The notes beneath the pieces are model-generated. The model was not told where the DNA came from. It did not search any database and saw only the letters and a list, made by a program, of their open reading frames with translations. This document shows positions 1-5,799 of a stretch of DNA of 6,397 bases, in pieces (position 1 is the stretch's first letter; every line of letters starts with the position of its first letter). Position numbers and translations under genes: made by a program. This stretch comes from Symbiobacteriaceae bacterium. GTDB taxonomy: Bacteria; Bacillota; JAAYKD01; WRDA01. The DNA lies in NCBI GenBank assembly GCA_009779515.1, contig WREE01000112.1, forward strand, positions 1 to 6,397, in the 5' to 3' direction.

Positions 1-520
1 CTCCTAAAAAGAAAGTGCAGCTATGAGCTGTGACCACTATGGCGGTGCAGAGTATGGCTCCCAAGACCGAACCTAGAGCAAAAGGGAGCCATACCTTGGG
101 GTTGCCGCTCTGGCTTACAGCCAGTAAGATGATACCATAAAATAAATCACCCCAGGCTGTTAACCGTGAACGAGCGAAGAGAAGACTAAGAAGAGCATCT
201 TTAGGTTGCAGCAAATAGGTGTCCAGTTCACCCTGGATAATTAACCTGGTTATTTGGGAGGCATTGCCAAAGACAACATAGGCAATACCGAAGGCCGTAG
301 GGCAGACAGACCAAATAAAGAGGACATCGTTAAAGCTATATCCTCCAATCGCTCCTCCCATTTGCTGGAAAGCAATCCACCAAAAAAAGACAAAGCTAGC
401 ATTGGATATAGCCATGCCAAAGGCTTGCACCGCAAAACTGGAGCGATATTCCAAGGAAGCAGCCATATTAACTTTCATATAGCAGCCAAAGAGCCCCAGA
501 TAGCTGCGAAATTTGGACAC
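1..520 (-). CDS. ABC-2 type exporter permease, second subunit (3' end cut by window edge)
   Basis: This is the membrane subunit of an ABC exporter, encoded as the third gene of the ATPase-permease-permease operon. The 173 codons visible are open to the window edge, so the C-terminal part (roughly a third, judging from the usual 260-270 residues of the family) is missing. The N-terminus (FRSYLGLF, then SLEYRSSF) and the cytoplasmic segment around residues 96-120 (QGELDTYLLQP followed by ARSRL) resemble the DUF990-type ABC-2 permeases of the COG3694 group. Hydrophobic segments lie near residues 30-50, 65-86, 124-137 and 145-165. The GTG start sits 3 nt after the stop of the preceding permease, in the same frame, behind a G-rich AGGGGGG that is a weak ribosome binding site; translational coupling is likely. 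An internal ATG at codon 15 (478) is less likely because it would drop the conserved YLxLF segment. The substrate is unknown. Confidence 0.85.
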   Translation of the reverse strand, partial: MSKFRSYLGLFGCYMKVNMAASLEYRSSFAVQAFGMAISNASFVFFWWIAFQQMGGAIGGYSFNDVLFIWSVCPTAFGIAYVVFGNASQITRLIIQGELDTYLLQPKDALLSLLFARSRLTAWGDLFYGIILLAVSQSGNPKVWLPFALGSVLGAILCTAIVVTAHSCTFFLG

Positions 521-523
521 AGC

Positions 524-1315
524 CTACCCCCCCTGTCCCTGTAAATGTCGAACAGCTATATGATAAAAGCTGTTGGCTAAGGTGATAGCAAATACTGCCC
601 AGATAAACTGGTTAACGATAATGAACTGGAATTCTTCCCAGTTGAAAGCCACCGCCAGCCGTGCTGGCGCCCAGGCTACATAAGAAAACGGCAGGGATTT
701 AGCTATTTTCTGTAACCAGTCCGGTAAAAACTCCACGGGAAAAAACATACCTAACATAAAGATGAGCTTTTGGTACACGAAATAGAAACCGGTATTCTCC
801 TCCCAAATGAAGGCAGTAAGCCCTATGGTGAGTAATAAAAAAAAGTTAATGGTCATACCTAACAGCATGGAACAGATAATTAGGGGTAGGAAGAGCCAGG
901 AAAAGCTCGTCAGAAAACCGACGTAAAGGGTGGCTAACAAGATAGCAAAGCTGCCAAAGCAGAGCAGGTTCATAGCCATCTCACCCAGGGAGAAAGCGAA
1001 CTGGAAAAAGAGATAGTGACAGGGTCGGCAGAGGAGGTAAGCTATCGCGCCGCTTTTAACATCGCTATTCATTTTATCGTAAATAGCGGAACTGCAGCAA
1101 AAGACAATTAGCTCCGTGAGACAGAGATACCAGATCATTTGTTGTAAGGAGTACCCACTTACTTCGCCGTTCTGATAGATGGCTTGCCAGAGGCAGAAAA
1201 AAGTAGAAATAAAAATGGTATAGAAAATAAAGCGGTAAGCTGAACTAGCAGGATACTGCAAGGAATTTAGGAGGCTAAGTTTAAAAATGCCACTGTATTT
1301 ACGCCCCAAACTCAT
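524..1315 (-). CDS. ABC-2 type exporter permease, first subunit
   Basis: This 263-residue integral membrane protein is probably one half of the transmembrane channel of an ABC exporter, pairing with the product of the next gene. It has about six hydrophobic segments (approximately residues 28-47, 60-79, 100-132, 139-170, 180-195 and 229-250). Family-like motifs are a cytoplasmic segment at 85-98 (VKSGAIAYLLCRP) and a conserved stretch at 190-220 (FFPVEFLPDW, then LPFSYVAWAP). These fit the DUF990/COG4587-type permeases, and the length is normal for that family. The ATG overlaps the ATPase stop as ATGA. A strong AAAGGAGG lies 7 nt upstream inside the ATPase 3' end, so the two genes should be translationally coupled. 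The gene ends in a run of seven G just before the TAG. The transported compound cannot be inferred; relatives are annotated only as uncharacterised or multidrug-type exporters. Confidence 0.88.
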   Translation of the reverse strand: MSLGRKYSGIFKLSLLNSLQYPASSAYRFIFYTIFISTFFCLWQAIYQNGEVSGYSLQQMIWYLCLTELIVFCCSSAIYDKMNSDVKSGAIAYLLCRPCHYLFFQFAFSLGEMAMNLLCFGSFAILLATLYVGFLTSFSWLFLPLIICSMLLGMTINFFLLLTIGLTAFIWEENTGFYFVYQKLIFMLGMFFPVEFLPDWLQKIAKSLPFSYVAWAPARLAVAFNWEEFQFIIVNQFIWAVFAITLANSFYHIAVRHLQGQGG

Positions 1316-2301
1316 AGAGCTACCTCCTTTTGGTGACGGAAGATAGCTGCAATTATCTCTTCCATGGGAGGGTCACTAACGGTTACATCTTTTAAAACAC
1401 CATAAGCAACCAATTGCTGCAGTAACTCTCCTACTTCGATCATCCGGGTGTCAACGGTCAGCTGGATCCTGCCATGATCTAGATCCTGCCTTTGGACATT
1501 TGCCGGTGTGGGGAAGTTAATGCCTTCGGCGTAGGATAGCTCAATGACTTTCCGGTTTAAAAAGCGTCGCCGGATTTCTGCCACTTGATCATCCATAATA
1601 ATTTCCCCTTTGTCGATTACCAGGGCGCGTTGACATAACTGCTCCACATCGCCGGCATCATGACTAGTGAGAAAGATTGTTGTCCCCTCTTCACGATTCA
1701 GACGAGCAATGAGATCACGAATGGTCTGCTTTACCAGCACATCCAAGCCGATCGTAGGTTCATCGAGGAAAATGATTTGGGGTCGGTGCAACAAAGAACC
1801 GACTATTTCACAACGGATACGTTGTCCTAAAGAAAGTTTACGTACTGGGACTTTCATGAGCTCCGCCAAATCGAAAAGCTCGGTGAGCTCTGCCAAACGA
1901 TAGCGAAAAGCTTTCTCCTCCAAATCATATATACGCGCTAATAAAGCATAGCTATCGCTAGGTGGCAAGTGGAGCCAGAGCTGGGAACGCTGCCCAAAAA
2001 CAGTGCCTATCTTCTGAGCTAACTTTTCTCGCTCTCGGGAAGGGTTTAGCCCTAGAACTCGTATATCTCCCCAGCTAGGATGGAGAATACCGGTGAGCAT
2101 TTTAATGGTGGTAGATTTACCTGCACCGTTAGGGCCGATAAAAGCAAGCAGTTCTCCTGGGTTGACTTCAAAAGAAATGTTATCTACCGCCGTTATTTGG
2201 CGGTATTCCGGATTAAGCAAAGCTTTTAGGGAAGCTAGTACCCCCTCACCTTTAACTCTGGTGCGGTAGCTCTTAGATAACCCGCTCACATGAATGGACA
2301 T
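1312..2301 (-). CDS. ABC exporter ATP-binding protein (COG4586-type)
   Basis: This cytoplasmic ATPase powers the exporter formed with the two downstream permeases. In the 329-residue form chosen here, the Walker A motif GPNGAGKST is at 56-64, the Q-loop glutamine is at 104 (VFGQRSQLW), and the signature is LSLGQ at 156-160. Walker B with its catalytic glutamate is IIFLDEPT at 176-183, and the switch histidine is at 214 (TSHD). All ATPase residues are intact. The GQRSQLW stretch followed by LPPSDSY, and the roughly 80-residue C-terminal extension, are typical of the COG4586 branch that is always paired with two DUF990-type permeases. The start at 2301 is preferred because AAGGAGGG lies 5 nt upstream and MSIHVSGLSKSYRTR is the usual beginning. 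A longer in-frame reading from 2352 would start inside a hairpin with no ribosome binding site. Expression is probably controlled by the long leader and promoter upstream. Confidence 0.93.
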   Translation of the reverse strand: MSIHVSGLSKSYRTRVKGEGVLASLKALLNPEYRQITAVDNISFEVNPGELLAFIGPNGAGKSTTIKMLTGILHPSWGDIRVLGLNPSREREKLAQKIGTVFGQRSQLWLHLPPSDSYALLARIYDLEEKAFRYRLAELTELFDLAELMKVPVRKLSLGQRIRCEIVGSLLHRPQIIFLDEPTIGLDVLVKQTIRDLIARLNREEGTTIFLTSHDAGDVEQLCQRALVIDKGEIIMDDQVAEIRRRFLNRKVIELSYAEGINFPTPANVQRQDLDHGRIQLTVDTRMIEVGELLQQLVAYGVLKDVTVSDPPMEEIIAAIFRHQKEVAL

Positions 2302-2306
2302 ATTTT

Positions 2307-2314
2307 CCCTCCTT
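2307..2314 (-). promoter_or_regulatory. Ribosome binding site of the ABC ATPase
   Basis: AAGGAGGG lies 5 nt before the ATG at 2301 and fixes the start there rather than at the upstream in-frame ATG at 2352. It begins 6 nt after the end of a 16-position hairpin (2321-2358), so folding in the leader could affect its access. Confidence 0.8.
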
Positions 2315-2320
2315 GAATCA

Positions 2321-2358
2321 AAGAAGATGGTGGTGCTGTTTTGCACCGCCATCTTCTT
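2321..2358 (-). terminator. Hairpin 3 of the leader: terminator-like stem just before the ATPase
   Basis: On the minus strand AAGAAGATGGCGGTGC is followed by a 6-nt loop AAAACA and GCACCACCATCTTCTT. That gives 15 of 16 paired positions with one C-A mismatch. The stem is A-rich on the 5' side and U-rich on the 3' side, and it runs into TTTGATTC. A transcript could therefore terminate here with the inner GGCGGTGC stem as the GC core. The U-tract is imperfect, so it might instead be a protein-binding inverted repeat or an mRNA-stabilising stem. It ends 6 nt before the ATPase ribosome binding site. Confidence 0.5.
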
Positions 2359-2400
2359 AAGCAGAGGTTAGCCTAGATTAAGGTTAGGCATCTAGCTTAA
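2357..2400 (-). repeat. Hairpin 2 of the leader (imperfect inverted repeat)
   Basis: The outer arms TTAAGC and GCTTAA, an adjoining TCTA/AGA pair and inner GCCTA/TAGGC arms form an imperfect stem. An alternative fold uses CTAGAT/ATCTAG, a perfect 6-bp pair around an 11-nt loop. The 5' end shares five bases with hairpin 1 and the 3' end shares two with hairpin 3, so the fold competes with both. Confidence 0.4.
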
Positions 2401-2454
2401 AGAGGGTATGCGATGCAAGCACCGATTGCACTTGCACCCATACCATTCCCTAAG
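2396..2454 (-). repeat. Hairpin 1 of the leader (long interrupted inverted repeat)
   Basis: Three paired blocks are nested: CTTA/TAAG outermost, GGTATG (2439-2444) with CATACC (2405-2410), and TGCAAG (2431-2436) with CTTGCA (2414-2419), around an 11-nt loop TGCAATCGGTG. The two 6-bp blocks are perfect and are separated by small internal loops. The loop GGTG and its flank could also pair with the CACC in the 3' arm of hairpin 3, which would be an antiterminator-like contact; this pairing is inferred only. Confidence 0.5.
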
Positions 2455-2464
2455 CAGGGGGGTA

Positions 2465-2548
2465 TCAAGGCAAGTGACGGCTTACGCATGGCATGGAGGT
2501 AGTTTGGCGAAGACCAACAATAACCCGGCATTTAGCCATCGTTACCAC
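2465..2548 (-). CDS. Possible leader peptide of the ABC operon (24-27 codons)
   Basis: A short open frame begins about 20-30 nt after the predicted transcription start. From the ATG at 2539 it encodes 24 residues beginning MAKCRVIVGLRQ and ending VSRHLP. An in-frame GTG at 2548 would give 27 residues and is better spaced from the purine-rich AGGAAGGG at 2552-2559. The frame is bounded by an in-frame TAG at 2558-2560 and stops at TGA 2465-2467, just before hairpin 1. That is where a ribosome would need to pause to affect the downstream folds. There is no amino-acid run pointing to a sensed compound. Without comparison to relatives it cannot be told from a chance frame. Confidence 0.25.
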   Translation of the reverse strand: MVTMAKCRVIVGLRQTTSMPCVSRHLP

Positions 2549-2573
2549 GTACCCTTCCTAAAAATTTATCCAA

Positions 2574-2603
2574 AGTATAACTATTAATGGGAGGCATTGT
2601 CAA
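2574..2603 (-). promoter_or_regulatory. Sigma-A type promoter of the ABC exporter operon
   Basis: TTGACA at 2598-2603 is a perfect -35 box. It is followed after 18 bp by TATACT at 2574-2579, which matches five of six -10 positions. The -35 starts 8 nt beyond the TAA stop of the upstream coiled-coil gene, so the ABC operon has its own promoter. The predicted start of transcription is near 2567. This is by far the best promoter match in the window. Confidence 0.8.
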
Positions 2604-2611
2604 GTAAAAGT

Positions 2612-4414
2612 TTATCCTGAAGCTGCTACGGCAGCTACTTGTGCTAAAAGCAGTTCGGCTGTTCTTTCACTGATAGCATTGCTGTTGCGTAGTTCGCCAA
2701 TGCCAGCGGTTATCTCTTGCCAACAGGTGTCTTCCGCTAACAGATTACCTTCCTTCAGGCGCTGGGTAAAATCTTGAGGTAACTCTTTGGTCAGTCGCTC
2801 TTCAATATATTTGGCCAATTCATCCCAGGCAGCACCGCGACTCACCAGAGGGAGGTTAACTCCTCGGACTAAATCCCCAATAAAGCTGGCGATTTGGCTA
2901 GCAGGGCGGAGGGTTTGGGGAGGGATAACCAAATAGCGCACCCCACTGCTACCGGGTAGGGAGATGATAATCAAGGGTAGCTCCAGGAAGAGCTCTGGGG
3001 GGTGCTCCCCTTTTACCACCTGACTTTGTCCTACTAAAATTTGGGCCGAGGCAGCCAGGTTAGACCGGGCATTTTGGAGAATACCGGTTAGTGCTCGCAG
3101 CAACTCTCTTTCGGTGTTGATTTTTTGCTGCCACTTGCGGTCTTCTTGTTTCTTCTGCTGCTCTAAAATAGCCAGAGGTCGGTGTACCAGCAGGGTGCGA
3201 GCACTTATCTCTTCACGCAAAGCTTCTTCGTGCTGGTTTTGCTGCTCCGAGAGATAACGCATTTCTTCCCGGGTGCGACGAATGCGTTCTTGATAGTAGT
3301 CAGCTAACACACCCTTACCACCCAAACGTTGCACTTCCACCTGATGATGGGTAATTTCTTCTTCCATTTCCGCTAAACGAGTTTGCAGCGAGCTTTTTTG
3401 CACTTGCACCATAGCTTGTTGCTGCTTAATATCTCCTAGTTGCTGGTTCACCTGAGGCTCCAGGGTGGCAATTTCTTGATTTAAGAGCTGCAACGCCTTG
3501 CTTTTTTGCATCTCATAATATTCTACCCGTTGACTGCTGATATCACGGATGATTTTAAGCTGATTATCCAGGATAACTTGCTCCTGATTGTAGTGGGTAA
3601 ACCAGGAAAGTAAATTATCTCGCTCCGCAAAAATACGGTAGATACTACCTTCGTCGGCAACTAACGGGATACCCCAGGGGTCGGTAAGGGGTGTATGGGT
3701 GGCAGGAGTAACTTCTTGGGTGGTGGGAAGAGGTAAACTAGGCTCTGGGGAAGCTAGCGGTTCTTCGGGTAAAGGAGCCGCAACGGCAACCGTATCCGCT
3801 ATGATAGCCTCCGGTGCAGGAGTGGCTACAGCCATTTCCACCCCTTGGGAAGAAATAGCCACTTCCAGAGGGTGTAACACCTGATACCAGGCATCTTCCT
3901 CCAGGGTACGGTCTTCCAGAGCAAATATTTCCGCTTCTAAAAGGGGAGTTCCCGGAGGGGTGGGAGTAGCCTCGACTAAAGGAGGTGGCATTAACTCTCC
4001 CATACCAGCAAAGAGGGTCATGAGGGAGCTTTGATAAAGATAAGGCATGATCATCGAGGTATATTGCTGGGCTAAATTGAGTACATCCATATTAAAGGAG
4101 TCCCCGTCTTTGAGTTCAATGTGAGCTAGATTAAGGGTAAACTCCGGAGGTGCAGGTAGATGCAGGCGACTCCCAGTTAAACCAGTTAAATCGGCAAAGA
4201 GATAGCGGTTTGGAGCATATGCCCGACTGGCTAAGACCGGCCAGTTAACCCGTGTGATCGTTGCCGGGGCCTCCTCCCCCCGCTTACGAAAAGGAAAAGT
4301 CCCTTCTTCCCGCCTTTGCATTCCTATGGCAAAAGCAAGAGCCAACTCGACATTAGGTGCTACAGTTTCTCCATTGGTCTCCAGGAGAAAGGGGAAGGTG
4401 GGAGGCATGTCCAT
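2612..4414 (-). CDS. Unrecognised 600-residue coiled-coil protein with Pro-rich linker
   Basis: I do not recognise this protein. It has four visible zones. Residues 1-142 look globular and include NWPVLASRAYAPNRYLFADL at 57-76. Residues 143-250 are rich in proline, alanine, glutamate and threonine (ATPTPPGTP, PLPEEPLASPEP) and look like a disordered linker. Residues 260-450 are dominated by Q, E, R, K and L in heptad-like spacing (for example EQQKKQEDRKWQQKINTERE at 418-437), a long coiled coil. Residues 455-600 are again globular, with a hydrophobic strand LELPLIIISLPGSSGVRYLV at 477-496. No signal peptide, membrane helix or nucleotide-binding motif is seen, and there is one cysteine (564), so it is probably cytoplasmic and oligomeric. 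AAAGGAG lies 4 nt before ATG 4414 and 10 nt before the in-frame ATG 4408, so either Met could be used. It follows a terminator by a few bases and has its own reading unit. Scaffold or structural roles are only guesses. Confidence 0.85.
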   Translation of the reverse strand: MDMPPTFPFLLETNGETVAPNVELALAFAIGMQRREEGTFPFRKRGEEAPATITRVNWPVLASRAYAPNRYLFADLTGLTGSRLHLPAPPEFTLNLAHIELKDGDSFNMDVLNLAQQYTSMIMPYLYQSSLMTLFAGMGELMPPPLVEATPTPPGTPLLEAEIFALEDRTLEEDAWYQVLHPLEVAISSQGVEMAVATPAPEAIIADTVAVAAPLPEEPLASPEPSLPLPTTQEVTPATHTPLTDPWGIPLVADEGSIYRIFAERDNLLSWFTHYNQEQVILDNQLKIIRDISSQRVEYYEMQKSKALQLLNQEIATLEPQVNQQLGDIKQQQAMVQVQKSSLQTRLAEMEEEITHHQVEVQRLGGKGVLADYYQERIRRTREEMRYLSEQQNQHEEALREEISARTLLVHRPLAILEQQKKQEDRKWQQKINTERELLRALTGILQNARSNLAASAQILVGQSQVVKGEHPPELFLELPLIIISLPGSSGVRYLVIPPQTLRPASQIASFIGDLVRGVNLPLVSRGAAWDELAKYIEERLTKELPQDFTQRLKEGNLLAEDTCWQEITAGIGELRNSNAISERTAELLLAQVAAVAASG

Positions 4415-4425
4415 TCATCTCCTTT

Positions 4426-4463
4426 AAAAAAGACCCCCCTGAAGCATTACTGCCTAAGGGGGG
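4426..4463 (-). terminator. Intrinsic terminator after the amidohydrolase gene
   Basis: On the minus strand CCCCCCT (4457-4463) pairs with AGGGGGG (4434-4440), with AGGC/GCTT extending the stem inside, and then TCTTTTTT follows. This is a strong rho-independent terminator placed 18 nt after the amidohydrolase stop. Its T-run ends directly before AAAGGAG, the ribosome binding site of the next gene. Transcription of that gene must therefore either pass through this hairpin or start within it. Confidence 0.85.
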
Positions 4464-4481
4464 AGTGGCTACCAAATTAGC

Positions 4482-5663
4482 TTAGCAGCCGCAATCGCAG
4501 CAACCCTTTTTGTAAATGACCTTGCCATCGATGAAGACCATTTCGCAACTGGTGAGATTGCTGAAGGGGAAGCCATCGAAGATAGCAATATCGGCATCCT
4601 TACCAGGCTCTAGAGAACCCATACGGTCGCCTAAACCTAATATTTCGGCAGCGGTGAGAGTGACTGCCCGGAAGGCATCTTCTTCGGGTAACCCTTCACG
4701 CATGGCTAAACCGACGTGCATAGGGAGCCACTTGGTGCCGGCGGAAGTGTCTGCTTGCAGGGTGATGGTTACCCCTGCTTTGGCCAGAATAGCCGGGTTT
4801 TCCAGAGTAACGTTCCAGAGCTCATGTTTGGAATGACCCATGAGCAACGGGCCGATGGTGGCGCGCACTTTTTTCTCCGCCAGGATATCGGCAATTTTGT
4901 ACCCTTCGGTGCAATGCTCGATGATATAGTCCAAATTGAACTCTTCGGCAATGCGGATACAGGTGAGAATGTCGTCTGCCCGGTGGGCGTGCATACGGGC
5001 TACAAGCTCCCGTTTAAGCACCTTACCTACAGCTTCCAGTTTAAGGTCTCTGTCAGGCAGGGGTTTGCCTTCCTTCTCGGCGGTTTCGATCTTCTTTAAG
5101 TAGTGCTGACCAGCCAGGAGTGCTTCCCGCAAGGCAGCGGCAATACCCATACGGGTAGCAGGGTACTGCTTCTTGCCTTCGCCATAAACCCGTTTGGGAT
5201 TTTCGCCGATAGCAAACTTCATGGCTTCGGTACCGGGGATGATCATTTCGTCGGCTGTGCGCCCGCGCAGCTTCATGACAAAGCCGGTTCCTCCGATAAT
5301 GTTAGCGGAGCCAGGACCGGTGTAAACAGCGGTGACACCAGCTTCGACAACTTCCTTAATGGCAGGATCCTCCGGGTTAAGAGCGTCGGAGCCGCGTAGT
5401 TGGGCAGTGTTCCAGTTGGTCATTTCGTTGCCATCACTGGTAGCGGGAATTGAGGGATCGCCAAAGAGTGAAAGATGACTATGAGAATCGATGATGCCTG
5501 GCATAACTGTTTTACCGCAAGCATCAATAACTTCCCAGCCTTCTTGCACGGGAATCTCGGCAGCGACGGCTTTAATTTTGCACCCTTCGATGAGAACGTC
5601 GCCCTTTTCCAGAACGCCATTGGCGATGGTGTAGACCTTACCGCCTTTGATGAGAATTGCCAA
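4482..5663 (-). CDS. Amidohydrolase, imidazolonepropionase-like metal-dependent hydrolase
   Basis: This is a TIM-barrel metal-dependent hydrolase of the amidohydrolase superfamily, COG1228-like, acting on an unknown cyclic amide or related C-N bond. From the start chosen here it has 393 residues, normal for the family. A beta-sandwich begins at ILIKGGKVYTI. The metal-binding HxH is H61/H63 in PGIIDSHSHL, further metal-ligand candidates are H225/H227 (RMHAHRADD) and H250 (IIEHCTEGY), and the catalytic aspartate is probably D305 (LQADTSAG). The closing GSLEPGKDADIAIFDG at 349-364 is typical. The TTG start at 5663 lies 7 nt after GGAGG in AAAGGAGGG. The alternative ATG at 5789 would add 42 residues unlike the family and would run through the divergent promoter region. 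The C-terminus ends in GCCDCGC, an unusual cysteine cluster. The gene is followed by a terminator and is divergent from alaX. Confidence 0.88.
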   Translation of the reverse strand: MAILIKGGKVYTIANGVLEKGDVLIEGCKIKAVAAEIPVQEGWEVIDACGKTVMPGIIDSHSHLSLFGDPSIPATSDGNEMTNWNTAQLRGSDALNPEDPAIKEVVEAGVTAVYTGPGSANIIGGTGFVMKLRGRTADEMIIPGTEAMKFAIGENPKRVYGEGKKQYPATRMGIAAALREALLAGQHYLKKIETAEKEGKPLPDRDLKLEAVGKVLKRELVARMHAHRADDILTCIRIAEEFNLDYIIEHCTEGYKIADILAEKKVRATIGPLLMGHSKHELWNVTLENPAILAKAGVTITLQADTSAGTKWLPMHVGLAMREGLPEEDAFRAVTLTAAEILGLGDRMGSLEPGKDADIAIFDGFPFSNLTSCEMVFIDGKVIYKKGCCDCGC

Positions 5664-5670
5664 AGTATGA

Positions 5671-5679
5671 CCCTCCTTT
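5671..5679 (-). promoter_or_regulatory. Ribosome binding site that decides the TTG start of the amidohydrolase
   Basis: AAAGGAGGG is followed after 7 nt by TTG, which is in frame with the conserved family N-terminus AILIKGGKVYTI. No ATG or GTG occurs nearby in this frame, so TTG is the best-supported start. Confidence 0.8.
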
Positions 5680-5762
5680 TGGTTGTTGCTAATATAGTTC
5701 GCGAAAAATATCTTATCTCCTTCATCGTCAGGAACTTTTACCCAGGAAAAATAGAAGGTTTT

Positions 5763-5792
5763 TTTACGTAAACACGAAAATAGAAGCATATT
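5763..5792 (+). promoter_or_regulatory. Possible alaX promoter
   Basis: TTTACG at 5763-5768 and CATATT at 5787-5792 are separated by 18 bp, each matching four of six consensus positions. Transcription would start near 5799, leaving a short leader just long enough for the AGGAGGG. The match is weak, and the -35 lies within a palindrome while the -10 lies in an inverted repeat. Confidence 0.3.
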
Positions 5793-5799
5793 TCTATTT
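5778..5799. repeat. Perfect inverted repeat, candidate operator
   Basis: AAATAGAA and TTCTATTT flank a 6-bp centre GCATAT. The 22-bp dyad is too AT-rich and lacks a suitable T-run for a terminator. Its position just upstream of the alaX ribosome binding site, over the weak -10, suits a repressor site. No regulator gene is in view. Confidence 0.4.

Larger units (their letters stand above)
2302..2567 (-). promoter_or_regulatory. Structured 5' leader of the ABC exporter operon (putative attenuator)
   Basis: If transcription starts about 7 nt after the -10 box (near 2567), the ATPase mRNA carries roughly 265 untranslated nt. This stretch contains, in order, a possible short leader peptide, a small hairpin TTGGT-CTTC-GCCAA (about 2502-2515), and three larger hairpins (2396-2454, 2357-2400, 2321-2358). 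The three larger ones touch or overlap at their edges: TAAG/TTAAGC in the middle can pair either with GCTTAG upstream or with GCTTAA downstream, so the first two cannot both form fully. The last has features of an intrinsic terminator. I recognise no hallmark of T-box, SAM, TPP, FMN, cobalamin, lysine, guanidine, fluoride or c-di-GMP leaders. Control by attenuation is inference from the arrangement. Confidence 0.5.

Noticed and set aside
250..435. 61-codon minus-strand frame
   Set aside because: It is a shifted frame inside the second permease gene.
254..544. 96-codon plus-strand frame
   Set aside because: It lies antisense to the second permease, whose frame is continuous with family motifs. 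The plus-strand product is low in recognisable features and has no ribosome binding site.
2302..2352. 17-codon N-terminal extension of the ABC ATPase from an upstream ATG
   Set aside because: It starts inside hairpin 3, has no ribosome binding site and is unlike the family, whereas the ATG at 2301 has AAGGAGGG at good spacing.
2396..2567. Known riboswitch or T-box in the ABC leader
   Set aside because: No T-box sequence or specifier-like loop and no conserved core of common riboswitch classes could be seen by eye. A covariance-model search would settle this.
2302..2611. IS end, MITE or CRISPR array in the intergenic region
   Set aside because: The inverted repeats are of different sequence and length, there is no target duplication or regular spacing, and the order promoter-leader-ribosome binding site explains them better.
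4516..5399. Plus-strand frames opposite the amidohydrolase
   Set aside because: All are antisense to a well-supported enzyme gene and lack ribosome binding sites or recognisable products.
5664..5789. 42-codon N-terminal extension of the amidohydrolase from an upstream ATG
   Set aside because: The ATG has no ribosome binding site and lies within the inverted repeat. The added residues do not resemble amidohydrolases, and a TTG with an ideal ribosome binding site marks the conserved start.
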